Shown piece by piece: positions 1 to 9,469 of a stretch of DNA of 64,000 bases. A program made the position numbers and the translations under genes. The stretch comes from Dryomyza anilis (Eukaryota > Arthropoda > Insecta > Diptera > Dryomyzidae). Positions within the stretch are counted from its first letter, which is position 1, and each line of letters begins with the position of its first letter. The stretch spans positions 84,882,696 through 84,946,695 of the forward strand of contig OX638132.1 of assembly GCA_951804985.1 (NCBI GenBank). Direction: 5' to 3'. The notes under the pieces are model-generated. The model worked only from the letters and a program-made list of their open reading frames with translations. It ran no database searches and was not told the DNA's origin.

Positions 1-660
1 TGAATATTTGAGCTTTTGTGAACATTTTAATTTTTAGTGAAAATTTTAACTTTTTAGTGAACATTTTTTTTAAATAAAATTTGACAGTTTAATGAACATT
101 TTTAATGAACATTTGAAATTTTAGTGAACATCTAAATTTTAATTAAAAATTTAAATTTTTAGTGAACATTTGAATTTTTAGTGAACATTTTAATTTTTAC
201 TGAAAATTTTAACTTTTTAGTGAACATTTTGTTTAAACATAATTTGATGTACATTGAAATGAACATTTTTAATGAATATTTGAAATTGTAGTGAACATCT
301 AAATTTTAAATAAATATTTAAATTTTTAATGAACATTTGAGTTTTTAGTGAGCATTTTAATTATGAATGAAAATTTTAACTTTTTTGTGAACAATTTTTT
401 TAAACAAAATTTGATGTACATTTAAGTGAACTTTTTTAAACAAAATTTGATGTACATTTAAGTGAACATTTTTAATGGACATTTGAAATTTTAGTGAACA
501 TCTAATTTTAAGTAAATATTTAAATTTTTAGAGAACATTTGAATTGAGCATGTTAATTATTAATGAAAATTTTAACTTTTTAGTGAACAATTTTTTTAAA
601 CAAAATTTGACAGTTTAATATAAATTTTTAATGAACATTTGAAAATTTAGTGAACATTTA
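1..660. repeat. Degenerate two-level tandem repeat (unit ~16 bp, higher unit ~165 bp)
   Basis: The stretch is built from short units of the form TGAACATTTGAATTTTTAG. They are arranged in a longer block that restarts near 19, 181, 349 and 546 with the signature GAACATTTTAATTTTTAGTG followed by AAAATTTTAAC. The block length is about 165 bp; the third block is longer because an internal piece (GTGAAC, poly-T, then AAACAAAATTTGATG) is duplicated near 410-470. Units are diverged and AT-only. No reading frame. The array runs off the left edge. Confidence 0.8.
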
Positions 661-1800
661 ACTTTGTGTGAATTTAAATAAAAAAAATGTTTTTTTGTAA
701 TGTTATTTACAATTTTTAGTGTACTCTTTAATTCTTTTTCATTGAATATTTGAATTTCATCTAAAATCTTAAATTTTATGAAATTTTATTATTATATTTG
801 GTTACAACATTTAACTATATCGAATAAATAAACGAATTAATAACATTTACATATTTTCCATAACATTCCAAGTATACTTAGAAATACAAATTTTTATAAT
901 TATTTTGTGTTTCTAAAATACATTTATGCTATTAAAAATGCAATCAAATTTTTGCCATAAAGACTGAAATTACCTTAAAATTTCGTAAGCATTTCTATTC
1001 AAAATCAAAAATTACTGAGTCTACTTAGAATATTACATTAGGTACTACTATATTTCATGAATACAATACAATAAACATAAATATATCTTTTATTTTACAT
1101 AAACTGGTGCTTAAAATATTTATCTAAGCACCGAAAGAAAAAAATCTAAACATTTTCATGAATAACGAGTGCATTTGAAGAGAAAAGGATTCGTTTGAAT
1201 CTACATAGTATGTATTATTTTAACCCTCAGGCTGTTAGTCTACAAGTGCTTTATATCAATTTAAATATTTTTTTTTTTATTTGGTTCTGTTCATAGGATC
1301 TATATTACTCTATTAACCTTTGGCTTGCGAAAGTGATGACATCACGCGCACGAATAACATATACCATACAAAAAAAAATCTCCCACATGCAAATTGTGTC
1401 TACATTATACGCATCTCAGCATCTCTATTGCGCTGACATTCGAATCAATTACTTTATTTCATTTCTTCTGGTTTATTTGCTGAATAGAACATTTTTCATT
1501 CGCATATTTCAGCTGTTTTTTTTGTTTAGACTTTTTTCTATATTTATTTTTGGGCAGATGGAGTGGAGTGGGAGCTTGGTATGTCCGCACCTCTAGTTGC
1601 TGTTCCATGAATGCTCAATGAAGCCTGTGCAAATATATCATATGTGAATGTTTTAGATATAGTTCGAATTCGGCTGGGTCGCTTGGAGTTCCCATAAAAT
1701 ATGCATATTTGATATGTGTTGAAAGCTGTGCCGTGGATATGAGCCTTAAAGATATACGCTAGATATAACATAATTACTCAAGTGAATTATGACTACCCCT
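661..1800. other. AT-rich intron, nothing recognised
   Basis: Probable foxo intron. Short open frames here have no coding character and no family resemblance. Confidence 0.5.
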
Positions 1801-1826
1801 TTCCGAGTTTTGGCTGCCCTCATTTC

Positions 1827-1945
1827 GCGAATGTTCTACAAACCTCCCTCCGTACAGCTTCACTATTTAAGCCATGTTTATTTTGTGAATGTTCTAGAAA
1901 CCTCCCTCCGTATCACTCCACTATTTCATGCATGTTGTTTTAGAG
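1827..1945 (+). repeat. 58-bp tandem duplication
   Basis: Two consecutive units start GAATGTTCTA(C/G)AAACCTCCC near 1829 and 1887. Each continues with CTCCGTA, a variable stretch, then CACTATTT and CATG. The block stands out from its AT-rich surroundings by its C-rich stretches and by the conservation between the units. Confidence 0.75.
1887..1899 (+). promoter_or_regulatory. Match to heat-shock element (GAAnnTTCnnGAA)
   Basis: The second 58-bp unit contains GAATGTTCTAGAA, three perfect alternating nGAAn blocks, the HSF trimer consensus. The first unit (1829-1841) has the same motif with the third block altered to CAA. Whether it is bound is inference; a 13-bp match can occur by chance. Confidence 0.4.
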
Positions 1946-2039
1946 ATTTTTTAATAAATCAATGCAATTGTAGTAGAATTTATAATAATATTTAATATAT
2001 TGAAATTATAAACCTCAATGCTTTCGCGAACATAAATTA

Positions 2040-2920
2040 TGAAAATATATTTGCACCCATCAAGCAAATGGACGCCAAGGCAAGGAAGATAAAGTTTATA
2101 CAATGCCACACGACGAAGACGACGTGTCATGCGTTATCCTTTTGCAGGATGTGCCGACAATTGGCGGTGCGAACGCTGGCGCCACTGTGGCGGCCCTTGA
2201 AGTTTATACCGTTAGTTTTTTGAAAGCAAATCACAAAAAAGAAAAAACAAAAATCTGGAATAGTGACGAATACCAAAGTCAGGTTATAGCGGAAAAAAAA
2301 TATGGAATTTTTTCTATAGTTCGTACACGTGGCTGCAAAAAGTTAGAATCCACCTTGATTTTTTTCCTTTTTTTTTTTTTTTTTTTTGAAAATATACGTG
2401 GCGACATTCGTGTCGTCGTCTGGCGGGTTTTGGAAATGGGGGGAATACGGGAATGAGCTGTGCGTTGGCGACGAGACGCTTCATCCTGACATTCATGTAA
2501 TGTCAGGATGTTAACCATGACGCTGTTGCCGCTGTTTCGCAGTTTGTACAACGACAAAAATGTCGCAGCGCGTTATAAAATATGAATTGACAGTTTCGCA
2601 GTCGATCTGTTTGAACGCCAATTAGTCAGGAAAGCATTTCTTACTGGATGCTGTAATACTTTGAAAACGATAAAACTGGCGCGCAAGACATTGTAATGGG
2701 TCCCTCTGTCGGTATTCGGTACGAAAACGAGCTGACGCTATTGATGATGCTGCTGCAGACAAATGGGTGCTTAAGAAAGCAATGAATATAGTAGGAACCA
2801 CGGGTTTAGGCGGTTTGTGTGATTTGCGCGAAAAATGGGTTTCTTTCCGTATAAAAAATGCGGAGTTTGCAGTATTTCTTGTGTTAAGTTCGTGTAGTAG
2901 CAGCTAAATGAGCGACAATT
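2040..2920. other. GC-richer single-copy block, probable conserved non-coding DNA
   Basis: Base composition rises sharply here compared with both sides. I looked for the missing first half of the forkhead domain and did not find it. The 117-codon frame starting at 2103 reads into a poly-T run and resembles nothing. A perfect hairpin lies at 2482-2510. Confidence 0.4.
2482..2510. repeat. Perfect hairpin, 12-bp stem, 5-nt loop
   Basis: CATCCTGACATT (2482-2493), loop CATGT, AATGTCAGGATG (2499-2510). The arms are exactly complementary. It lies in a GC-richer block of the probable forkhead-splitting intron. Function unknown. Confidence 0.8.
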
Positions 2921-4333
2921 GATTTCTATTTATTGTCATAGCATTTTTTTTTGAAAAGAGAACAAAAAAAATCGTAACCGGAAGTTGTGAAATTTATTTT
3001 ATGGCTACATTGTTTAAATATAGGTTGCGTGGAAACTTTACTCATAATTATACCTATTGCTTTTTTATGTTTATTATTGCTATTATTTTTTGTATCATTT
3101 TTTTAAATAATAGATGCTTTATAGCATTTTAATCATTGATAAAAAAAATATCAATTACATCACGCTTTTAAGAAAATTGTAATAGAAATTTTAGAACCTT
3201 TTCAACCACTTCTTAGAATATTAAAATTTAGTTCTTTGCAAAACTAGTTTTCCTAAAAGTTTTAAACGCAATCATTCTTTTAGTTGTCAGGACTTATTTT
3301 AATATACCAATAAATGTTTATATTTCTATTAATTTTTAAGATATTTGGATCGAAACTCTACATGTTTTCTTTTTTAATAGAATTTCGTATGTAATTAAAA
3401 TCAGCCCTTGCGTATTATATAACTTATGTATAGGGTGTTCATTGGGAACTTTTTATCACGTTCTGTTTTTAATACTCTTCGATTTCAAATGCTATGATAT
3501 ATGAGACTTGAAATATGAAACGTCTCGATACTCATTGTTTCTATCTGTATTACATTCAGAAAAAATCTATGAAATCCATAGGAAATTCATAAAATTTGTC
3601 AATGGGATTTTGCCTAATAATATAATAGTGTAGGAACTATTAATTTTATACTATTGATTTAAATGGTTTTTACTATTAAAAATTAATGTGATGTCCTACT
3701 AGTACTGAAATGTACCATTAAAAGAATAGTTTAGTACCTTAAGATAGTATTCATATACTATTGTATCAATGTGATAAAATTATTAATTGAATAATGTAGA
3801 CTATTGTTTTAAATATATTAATTTATCATATCGGCGACTTTTTTGAAATTTGTTAATAAAATAATCGGCCATGTTCCGGCTTTCAATTGAATTCCGAACG
3901 AATTTCATATAAAATTTTTGAACAAACTCTTTTGAATTCGATGTCACAATACAAAAAATGTTTTTTTTTAAACAATTTAAATCGTTTAAGTCAAAGCAAA
4001 CGAATTTTTGTACTGAGACATCGAATTCAAAGCCATTTGTTTATAAAATTTATAAAATTCGATTGGAATTCTAACAAAAGTCGGCAAATGACTTTCTATT
4101 TCCAAAAACTTTAGTGTTTAGGATACACGTGTTCTTGACATTGGTCAGGTATGTAACAAATTAAATGGTCAGTTCCGGATCATAGTACTAGAATAATTTA
4201 TACTCGAGTCCATCGATTTCCTATACTTTGATTCCCAATACTTACATACACAATAGAAAACAGCAATTATCAATTTGAATCTCTTGGATTTTAATTATCA
4301 TTACCAATTACAATTTTGAATTCTGTATTTCAT
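2921..4333. other. AT-rich intron with remnants of an ACTATTAAA-type MITE
   Basis: Around 3590-3810 are phrases such as GTCAATGGGA, ACTATTAATTTTATACTATTGATTT and ACTATTAAAAATTAATG. They recur in the CACCCAGAAAAA MITE copies elsewhere in the window, so this looks like a diverged relative. The rest shows no gene. Confidence 0.4.
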
Positions 4334-4752
4334 ACACCCAGAAAAAAATACTATATAAATAATAGTTTTTTTACTATTAAAAATAGTCAATAGGATAAAT
4401 TATTATTTTAATCGGAAAATGCCATTAAATACTAGAAAATACCATGACATTGCCATTGAGTTTATATGAAAATATTTATTTTTGTTTTTCAATAAGAGCG
4501 CAACAAAAGTTTTTTTCAACAGGGACGCATCAAAAGTAGAGCGACAGGTACAGCAAACGACGCCATATTTCTTGCCGTTCTTTTGACATTTCTCTTCAGT
4601 AAGGTTTGCCATTTTATGATGGAAAGATATACGAATGGCGTCGTTTGCTGTCCCTGTCGCTCTACTTTTGTAGCGTCCCTGTTGAAAAACCCTTTATTAA
4701 ATCAATAATTGTCCTATTGACCAATTTTAGTGGGATTTGAGGGAATTTTTTC
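4334..4752. mobile_element. CACCCAGAAAAA MITE, split by a rosa-type insertion
   Basis: The left part (ACACCCAGAAAAAAATACT to about 4482) and the right part (about 4693-4752, ending GGAATTTTTTCTG) match, in order and in reverse orientation, the intact 209-bp copy at 29263-29471. The break falls at a TA-rich point and is filled by 4483-4692, so the MITE is older than the rosa-derived insertion. Confidence 0.75.
4483..4692. mobile_element. Palindromic non-autonomous derivative of rosa-like mariner
   Basis: Starts GTTTTTCAATAAGAGCG (the element's 3' terminus). It continues with CAACAGGGACGC and the 5' leader up to the transposase start (ATGATGGAAAGATATACGA). It closes with the same leader end inverted (ATGGCGTCGTTTGCTGTCCC to TTGAAAAACCC). 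The arms form a long hairpin. It encodes nothing. The same arrangement recurs at 51537-51872 and partly at 44540-44633. Confidence 0.8.
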
Positions 4753-4913
4753 TGCTATTTCGAACCAGAAAAGCTATAATACATAGAATTTATTATTTAA
4801 AGACATGAGTTTTCTAGTATTATTAGATATTCAAAAATCTGTTCCTGTAATCTCAATATTTCACTATTAAATAATTATATTTTAATTTTTAAAAAATCCA
4901 ATTCTTCTATTAG

Positions 4914-5203
4914 AATTCCATACGTCACAACCTATCGCTGCACAATCGTTTCATGCGTGTTCAGAACGAGGGCACCGGCAAATCATCCTGGTGGATGTTA
5001 AATCCCGATGCCAAACCCGGCAAATCGGTGCGTCGTCGTGCCGCCTCCATGGAGACGTCGCGCTATGAGAAACGTCGGGGACGTGCCAAAAAACGTGTTG
5101 AAGCACTGCGACAGGCTGGTCTTACGATGAACGATGCGACACCCTCACCCAGTAGCAGTGTCAGCGAGGGTCTGGATCACTTTCCGGAGAGTCCATTGCA
5201 CAG
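4914..5203 (+). CDS. foxo: foxo exon: forkhead second half, AKT site and NLS
   Basis: Acceptor AG at 4912-4913 follows a pyrimidine-rich stretch; donor GTAACT at 5204, phase 2. Codes for [20 protein letters not shown], then [28 protein letters not shown] (AKT site plus basic NLS) and [16 protein letters not shown] Drosophila-like VEALRQAG is followed by a short LTM before [10 protein letters not shown], a small local difference. Confidence 0.96.
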
Positions 5204-8200
5204 GTAACTATTGACTTGAAGCTGCTGGTAGTAGTGATCGTTTTTTTTTTGGCTGCGCGTAGTTAATGCATTTTTGAAGTAAAATTTGTTCAAATTTTTG
5301 AAAAAAAAAAACTCTAGTAAAGCAAATAATAAATTTTAATTAATTATATATTTTTTAGTTTTTTTTTTCTGTAGTTTTTTGAAGCTGTTAGCAAAGTAGT
5401 TGAACTGATTTATTTGTTAATTTTGCGCTTTTAGTTTTTTTTTTTTATTTTTAAATAAATAATATTTAAAAAACTAATATTATATTCTGGGAATATCATT
5501 ACTAATGGGTTGATGAATTAAAAATTAGACATACATTTAAATTTCAATTCAAAAATAATGAATTTCCGAATTTTTATAATTTCTCGAAAGACCATTATTA
5601 TCTTCAATTGAGTGGAGGATAATATTGGCCTATCGTGGTTATAATAATGTAGTATTTAAATTTAAAACCGAACGACATAATACGTCATGCCCCAGTAGAA
5701 ATTATTATATGCTCAACTGATCAATGAATATTGCTTTATATGACCAAAATGATCAAATTATCAATCCGAAAACGATACATTTATACTATGTTACCCAGTA
5801 TGCCATTCGTATCGATATCGTTACGAGATCATTGCGTGTATATGGAGAAATCACACGATATCGGACCCGTTCTCGTAACGATATCGAGTGTCAAATTGGA
5901 CCTAGATGGAAGGTAGATATCGGAACGTTCTGTCGGAACGATATCGAAGAAAAAAACAATAAAAGTTCGAGATTGCTGCGAAAAATATTGCGATATCGAT
6001 TTGATAAATGTTTAATTATCGTATCTTGTTAATGAATTTGAATGTACGAACATTTTTAAAAATTAGAATCGAGAAAGCAACGATATCGAACTTTTTTATC
6101 GAAGTTATTCGAGAAAGCTTCGAGGGATCGAAGGTCTCCGAGACATAGCAGACTGGGTAGTTATGAATTTTAAAAATGTTTGATTTTTTTTTAACATTTA
6201 TACTTCGTAAAAAAAAACATAGAATTCATAATTTATATAAAATTTAAATATTAAAATTCGAAATAACTGAAAAACATTTTTGTTATTAAAGTATTTAGTA
6301 GAATAAATTTATTATTTTGTAGTTTATTTCCATTTTTTTCTAATATATAACCAAAAATAGTATTTTTTAGTTTTGTCTGTCAAATTTATATGGTCTCATA
6401 TTTTCTTATTAATTTTATTTAATTTAAATTTCTTCATGTTTAAAAAAAATATATAAACGATTAATTTTATTTATTTATTTTTTTCTTTCTTTTGTTTCTT
6501 TTCTGTTTATTTATTTTCCAACACTTTTTATTATTTTTTTTACAATGACAAATTTGTAAATTCGAAAGCGGGGGTGGTTTCCAATTGTCGCCGGACTTTC
6601 GTCAACGCGCCTCATCCAATGCGAGTTCCTGCGGGCGCCTGAGTCCGATACCAGCGTTGGTGGGCATCGAGCCAGATTGGGGCTTTACAACGGAATATCA
6701 GAATGCAACAATATCGCCGGCGCACGCGAATGTCCTGGATCAGCTGGCCGGCTCCATGGCGGAGGATCTGACACTGCAGACGGACATTTTGCAAGGGTCA
6801 GTTTTGTTTGTTTTTATTTTGAGTTTTAAATAAAATTTTTATTTTCATTATTTAATAATGTCAAATAATAAGAAGAAAAATGCATGTCTTAGAGAGTAGT
6901 TGCATGTCTGTGTTTTTTATTTTGCATATTTTTGCATATTGCATATATTTGCATATCTTATCGCACTTATTCACTCGCCCTGCACAGACGAATAAAATCA
7001 AATTTTGTTGTCTCTTTCAAACCCAACGATCATACGGTTGGAGCAGGTTCAGCGCCGCCTCGGGTCTACCCACACAGCCGCCGCCACCACCCTACCAACA
7101 GTCTCAGCCACAGCCATATGGGTTGAATGCGCAGAGTTACGGGCTGCAGCCTCAGCAGTGTCTGCTGCATCGCTCGCTCACTTGCTCCTGTTTGCACAAC
7201 TCCAGAGAGGTGAGTGTTTGAAGATTTACATAATAAATTTAAAAGTGTAACTTTTTGATTCAATAGTATTTAAAAGTACTCAATATTTTTCAATAGTATT
7301 CAATAGTATTCAATAGTATTCAATAGTATTCAATAGTATTCAATAGTATTCAATAGTATTCAATAGTATTCAACAGTCTTCAATAGTATTCAATAGTATT
7401 CAATAGTATTCAGTAGTATTCAATAGTGTTCAATAGTATTCAATAGTATTCAATAGTATTCAATAGTATTCAATAGTATTCAATAGTATTCAATAGTATT
7501 CAATAGTATTCAATAGTATTCAATAGTATTCAATAGTATTCAATAGTATTCAATAGTATTCAATAGTATTCAATAGTATTCAATAGTATTCAATAGTATT
7601 CCATAGTATTCAAAAGTATTTAACAGTATTCAATAGTATTCAATAGTATTCAATTGTATTCATTAGTATTCAATATTCATTAGTATTCAATAGTATTTAA
7701 TAGTATTTAATAGTATTCAATAGTATTCAATAGCATTCAATAGTATTCAATAGTATTCAATAGTATTCAATAGTATTCAATAGTATTCAATAGTATTCAA
7801 TAGTATTCAATAGTATTTAATAGTATTCAATAGTATTTAATAGTATTTAATAGTTTTCAATAGTATTCAATAGTATTCAATAGTATTCAATAGTATTCAA
7901 TAGTATTCAATAGTATTCAATAGTATTCAATAGTATTCAATAGTATTCAATAGTATTCAATAGTATTCTATAGTATTTAATAGTATTTAATAGTTTTCAA
8001 TAGTATTCAATAGTATTCAATAGTATTCAATAGTATTCTATAGTATTCAATAGTATTCAATAGTATTCAATAGTATTCAATAGTATTCAATAGTATTCAA
8101 TAGTATTCAATAGTATTCAATAGTATTCAATAGTATTTAATAGTATTCAATAGTATTCAATATAATTCAATAGTATTCGATACTATTATTTATCTTCTCG

Positions 8201-9141
8201 CATAATTTTGAATGTAAAACAATTGTATTGAAAGTCTTTAAGTAATTACAAAATAAAATTTATTTGCCACGTCTATTTTCATTTAAAAAAAAAAATTAAA
8301 ATCTTAGGGACTGTCGCCGAACTCCGTCAATACCATGTCTCCCGCCTATCCCAACAGTGAGCCCTCCTCGGACTCTTTGAACACATACAGCAACGTGGTG
8401 TTGGACGCTGCGTCTGTTGTAACGACTGATAATGGAACTATGATGGTACAACAACAACAACAGCAACAAAGGCAACAAGCTTTAAGCGCTAATTTGGACG
8501 GTAAGTAGCAGATTTTTGAAACACTCATCTCAATCGCGAATAACTCTTCTCTGACACAGACAATAATTGCGCATCCACCCTAATAGGCCAATGCATGGAG
8601 GCGCTCAACAGTGAGACGCAAATTGACGAATTTAATATCGATAATTTTCACGGTGGTCTGGAGTGCAATATCGAGGAGGTAGTAAATTCAAATATTTACC
8701 AAATGTTTTTTTTATATATTTTGTGTATTATTATTTTATATATATTTTTTATATGCACAGCTTATACAGCAGGAGATGAGCATCGACGGTCTGCTGGACA
8801 TCAATATTCCACTGACGCCGGTCAGCAACACGAGCACCACAGCCAATGATCGCCTACAACTGAATCAGCTGCAGGCGCACTTGCAACAGCAGCAACAATT
8901 ACAACAACAGCTGCAGCAACAGCACCAGCTGCAGCAGCAACAACAACAACAGCAACATCAACAACAACAACAGCAGCAGCACCACCAACAGCAGCAGCAA
9001 CTGCTGCATCCGATAATCAGCAACAACAATGTAGCAACAGCCGTGAGTTCGGCGTTAGATCAGACGCAGTCAACAAATTTGAATACGCGAGTTCAATACT
9101 CGCAGCAGAGCGTGGTGACACCACCGTCTTGGGTTCATTAA
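4914..9141 (+). CDS. foxo: Forkhead transcription factor FOXO, 3' part (six exons, joined)
   Basis: Join 4914-5203, 6569-6796, 7047-7209, 8308-8500, 8587-8678, 8761-9141: 1347 nt, 448 residues plus stop, in frame across all junctions. FOXO is the nuclear effector of insulin/PI3K/AKT signalling and activates starvation, stress-resistance and growth-arrest genes. Visible in order: second half of the forkhead domain, starting with recognition helix [13 protein letters not shown] and wing WWMLNP; AKT site RRRAAS (Ser codon 5046); basic NLS; second AKT-type site RQRASS (Ser codon 6615); Pro-rich and [13 protein letters not shown] segments; Gln-rich tracts; acidic transactivation segment LECNIEELIQQ; C-terminus PPSWVH. 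The N-terminus with the first AKT site and first forkhead half lies upstream of the window; the split between WK and NSIRHN is the known FOXO intron position. About 145 residues missing would give a size near Drosophila FOXO. No frameshift or stop. Confidence 0.97.
5204..6568 (+). other. foxo: foxo intron, with inverted-repeat remnant at 5688-6170
   Basis: Starts GTAACT, ends AG at 6567-6568. Mostly A/T. Inside, CGATATCGTTACGAGA (near 5812) and TCTCGTAACGATATCG (near 5871) are 16-bp perfect inverted repeats. Further GATATCG and TCGAAG copies follow up to about 6140. The segment opens with CCCCAGTAGAAATT, like the TIR of the 43432-43846 element, so it may be a decayed MITE. Confidence 0.7.
6569..6796 (+). 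CDS. foxo: foxo exon: second AKT-type site region
   Basis: Acceptor AG at 6567-6568, donor GTCAGT at 6797; enters in phase 2 and leaves in phase 2. The junction codon is AG+C (Ser), restoring the family's [13 protein letters not shown]. Carries [17 protein letters not shown], the AKT/SGK-type site and following cluster typical of FOXO, then EPDWGF and an acidic stretch ending TLQTDILQ. The second half is the least conserved part against my memory of the fly protein. Confidence 0.94.
7047..7209 (+). CDS. foxo: foxo exon: Pro-rich and CLLHRSL segment
   Basis: Acceptor AG at 7045-7046, donor GTGAGT at 7210, ends in phase 0. The junction codon GG+G gives Gly before FSAASGLP. Contains a PPPPPYQQ tract and [17 protein letters not shown], which matches the fly FOXO segment between the Gln-rich blocks. 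Confidence 0.95.
7210..8307 (+). other. foxo: foxo intron filled by a 10-bp minisatellite
   Basis: Donor GTGAGT, acceptor AG at 8306-8307 after an A-rich run. Nearly the whole intron is the TAGTATTCAA array described separately, so its length is likely to vary between individuals (inference). Confidence 0.9.
7266..8180. repeat. Minisatellite (TAGTATTCAA)n, about 90 copies
   Basis: The 10-bp unit TAGTATTCAA runs almost without interruption. Frequent variants are TAGTATTTAA, TAGTTTTCAA and TAGTATTCTA. A variant pair (TAGTATTTAA, TAGTATTTAA, TAGTTTTCAA) occurs near 7828-7860 and again near 7968-8000, evidence of a duplication of about 140 bp within the array. Units are homogeneous in the centre and decay at both edges. 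Confidence 0.95.
8308..8500 (+). CDS. foxo: foxo exon: [14 protein letters not shown] segment
   Basis: Acceptor AG at 8306-8307, donor GTAAGT at 8501, ends in phase 1. Codes for [20 protein letters not shown], then [13 protein letters not shown], a variable stretch, and a short Gln tract ([10 protein letters not shown]). The first part is nearly identical to Drosophila FOXO; the variable stretch differs. Confidence 0.96.
8587..8678 (+). CDS. foxo: foxo exon: start of acidic transactivation segment
   Basis: A short exon between introns of only 86 bp (8501-8586) and 82 bp (8679-8760). Acceptor AG at 8585-8586, donor GTAGTA at 8679. Codes for [19 protein letters not shown] and [11 protein letters not shown], the conserved acidic-hydrophobic patch of FOXO proteins. 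Confidence 0.95.
8761..9141 (+). CDS. foxo: foxo last coding exon: transactivation end and long polyQ
   Basis: Acceptor CAG at 8758-8760. Codes for [20 protein letters not shown], a short linker, then a Gln/His/Leu tract of about 45 residues encoded by mixed CAA and CAG (roughly 8881-9005), and ends [11 protein letters not shown] with TAA at 9139-9141. Mixed codons make the tract less prone to slippage than a pure CAG run. Confidence 0.95.
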   Translation, partial: LIQQEMSIDGLLDINIPLTPVSNTSTTANDRLQLNQLQAHLQQQQQLQQQLQQQHQLQQQQQQQQHQQQQQQQHHQQQQQLLHPIISNNNVATAVSSALDQTQSTNLNTRVQYSQQSVVTPPSWVH

Positions 9142-9454
9142 ACACAGCCACAACAATTAATAATAATAATTATAATAATAATAAATGAAATAGCTACAAC
9201 AACAATAACAACAACAACAAATAACAAGCGCAGCAGCAGCAGCAATCGACAATATGTGCACAGTCATAGGATAATTAACAGCAGCAACAACAACCATACA
9301 CAAAATAAATATTAAAAAATAAATCAAAATAATAGCAAACATAATACGCTAAACATATAACGTTAAAATTAAAGCAGTAATATTAACCACATCAAGGATA
9401 TACACGTGTGCTGAAGGATAATGCCCGACTACTATATAAGAAAATATTTACAAA
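9142..9454 (+). other. foxo: Start of foxo 3' UTR, CAA-rich, with possible polyA signals and a donor
   Basis: After the stop come CAACAA and CAGCAG runs without an open frame, then AATAAA-type hexamers near 9300-9325. A consensus donor AAA|GTAAGT lies at 9454/9455, so the UTR may either end near 9330 or splice on. The CAA-rich style resembles 39374 onwards. Confidence 0.6.
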
Positions 9455-9469
9455 GTAAGTAATGCGCGT

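Noticed and set aside
2103..2456. 117-codon frame MPHDEDDVSC...
   Set aside because: Starts promisingly in a GC-rich block but runs into a poly-T (poly-Phe) stretch and resembles no family; also not the missing forkhead half.
1..4913. Search for the first forkhead half and the FOXO N-terminus
   Set aside because: No sequence coding for the expected N-terminal forkhead residues (e.g. AWGNLSYADLI) in any frame; these exons must lie upstream of the window.
5724..6032. 102-codon frame in the foxo intron
   Set aside because: Lies over an inverted-repeat remnant (GATATCG motifs); no homology and no splice context.
7266..8180. CRISPR-like regular array
   Set aside because: The repeats are contiguous 10-bp units without spacers in a eukaryotic intron.
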